Assembly (NCBI GenBank): GCA_900315425.1
Contig: OMZA01000005.1
Location: 46,966-110,965 of the forward strand
Direction of reading: 5' to 3'
DNA length: 64,000 bases
DNA from: an uncultured Eubacteriales bacterium
Lineage (GTDB): Bacteria > Bacillota > Clostridia > Lachnospirales > Lachnospiraceae
The position numbers and the translations under genes were made by a program. The notes beneath the pieces are model-generated. The model searched no databases, had not been told where the DNA came from, and was given only the letters and a program-made list of their open reading frames with translations. Positions 63,494 through 64,000 of this stretch are shown piece by piece (the first letter of the stretch is position 1; the number at the start of each line of letters is the position of its first letter).

Positions 63494-64000
63494 AAGATAT
63501 TCTCGCAGTTGTAGGTTTTCCAAAAGCAACATATATGTATTGGCAGAAAAGATTTGATAGAGAAAATCCAGATAAAGAGCTGGAGGATAAAATATTGGAT
63601 ATTCATCAGAATAATAAGGATTACGGATATCGTCGTATGTATGGAGAACTCAGAAATCAGGGATATATAGTAAACAAGAAGAAAGTCCAAAGGATTATGC
63701 AAAAACTTGGTCTCCAAGTTATATCTTTTACTAGGAAAAGTCGTAAGTATAGCTCATATAAGGGGAAAGTTGGAACAGTAGCACCTAATCGTATAAGAAG
63801 ACGTTTTAATACTCATATTCCTCATCAAAAAATCACTACAGATACTACCGAATTCAAATATTATGAGGTTGATACGAAAGGTCATATGACCATGCACAAG
63901 TTATATCTGGACCCATTTATGGATATGTGCAATGGTGAGATTATTAGTTTTGGAATAGCCCCACAACCATCCGCCAAGAATGTAATGGATGCTTTGGAAC
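63445..64000 (+). CDS. IS3-family transposase OrfB (integrase core), partial
   Basis: The -1 frame relative to orfA is open from before the A6 run to the window edge. It reads IIHSLRGEFKLKDILAVVGF, then the HTH_21 segment NNKDYGYRRMYGELRNQGY and the start of the rve catalytic core, with the first catalytic Asp in KITTDTTEFKYYE; DPFMDMCNGEIISFGI begins the second-Asp region. The remaining Asp and Glu are outside the window. Expression is expected through a programmed -1 shift, as in other IS3 elements. Confidence 0.88.

Larger units (their letters stand above)
62859..64000 (+). mobile_element. IS3-family insertion sequence, left part (right end outside window)
   Basis: The element starts at TGTACTGACCCCCAAAAG (terminal TG and A/C-rich left inverted repeat typical of IS3-family elements) and carries orfA and orfB in overlapping frames. 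The right end is beyond the window, so target duplication cannot be seen. It sits inside the left arm/loop of the UUCG terminator hairpin. The subgroup is most likely IS150-like from the double HTH orfA. Confidence 0.9.

Overview
The window is a gene-dense, AT-rich stretch of a low-G+C Gram-positive chromosome. The protein families point to the class Clostridia, most likely the family Lachnospiraceae: a Tad/Flp pilus set without an outer-membrane secretin, ChW (clostridial hydrophobic W) repeat proteins, a class II GalT, FKBP-type lipoproteins, a CotH-type lipoprotein, a DHH pyrophosphatase with CBS domains, and strong AGGAGG-type ribosome binding sites before nearly every gene. Genus cannot be fixed from the sequence alone. 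I recognised no rRNA, tRNA, CRISPR array or riboswitch.

Layout. (1) 1-9000, minus strand: a Tad (tight adherence / Flp type IVc pilus) operon. It reads from a near-consensus promoter at 9289-9316 through a long leader, a polytopic GT-C-like membrane protein, a TadZ/CpaE-like protein, the TadA/CpaF ATPase, TadB, TadC, the Flp pilin, TadE, and a TadG-like protein cut by the window edge. (2) 9434-12052, minus: a three-gene ABC-2 exporter. (3) 12176-15928, minus: three tandem paralogous membrane-anchored FKBP-type prolyl isomerases. (4) 16136-17224, plus: an orphan BMP-like binding protein, convergent with a GntR regulator across a shared terminator. (5) 17284-25102, minus: housekeeping genes (GntR regulator, ispE, a bacterial-PH protein, pgcA, cca, metK, murA). 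(6) 25284-30266, minus: an OLD-family ATPase/TOPRIM protein, a flavin reductase-like protein, a CBS-containing pyrophosphatase and two small membrane proteins. (7) 30363-36750, minus: a galactose operon with a single-chain GalK-GalT fusion, a frameshifted GPH sugar transporter, a GT-B glycosyltransferase and a YwqK/MORN-like protein. (8) 36973-40332, plus: a MoxR / DUF58 / membrane protein operon. (9) 40444-48843, minus: a coiled-coil tail-anchored protein, a TcaA-like protein, a large extracytoplasmic protein with a degenerate C39-like end, a glycogen-debranching enzyme and a CotH-like lipoprotein. (10) 48998-49813, plus: a sigma-70-like protein that lacks region 4. (11) 49834-54642: a Dus enzyme, a CobW-type GTPase, rfbD, an AI-2E family protein and a hypothetical. 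(12) 54758-62755, minus: a cell-surface cluster of an acyltransferase, a Thr/Pro-repeat lipoprotein, a ChW-transglutaminase protein, a ChW protein and a GH78 rhamnosidase-like protein. (13) 62859-64000: the left end of an IS3-family insertion sequence.

How parts work together. The Tad genes would build and extrude an Flp pilus. The gal genes would import galactose or a galactoside and convert it to UDP-galactose/glucose-1-phosphate, which pgcA links to glycolysis; the tightly coupled glycosyltransferase may use the resulting nucleotide sugars. The 54.7-62.8 kb cluster looks dedicated to remodelling or decorating surface polysaccharide and anchoring repeat proteins. A repeated terminator-plus-promoter module flanks the GH78 gene, and the IS has landed inside the hairpin of one copy.

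The points most worth a second look are the GalK-GalT fusion, the sigma factor without region 4, the IS in the UUCG hairpin, the ChW/transglutaminase/GH78 cluster, and the 848-residue protein with a Cys-retaining, His-lacking C39-like end.
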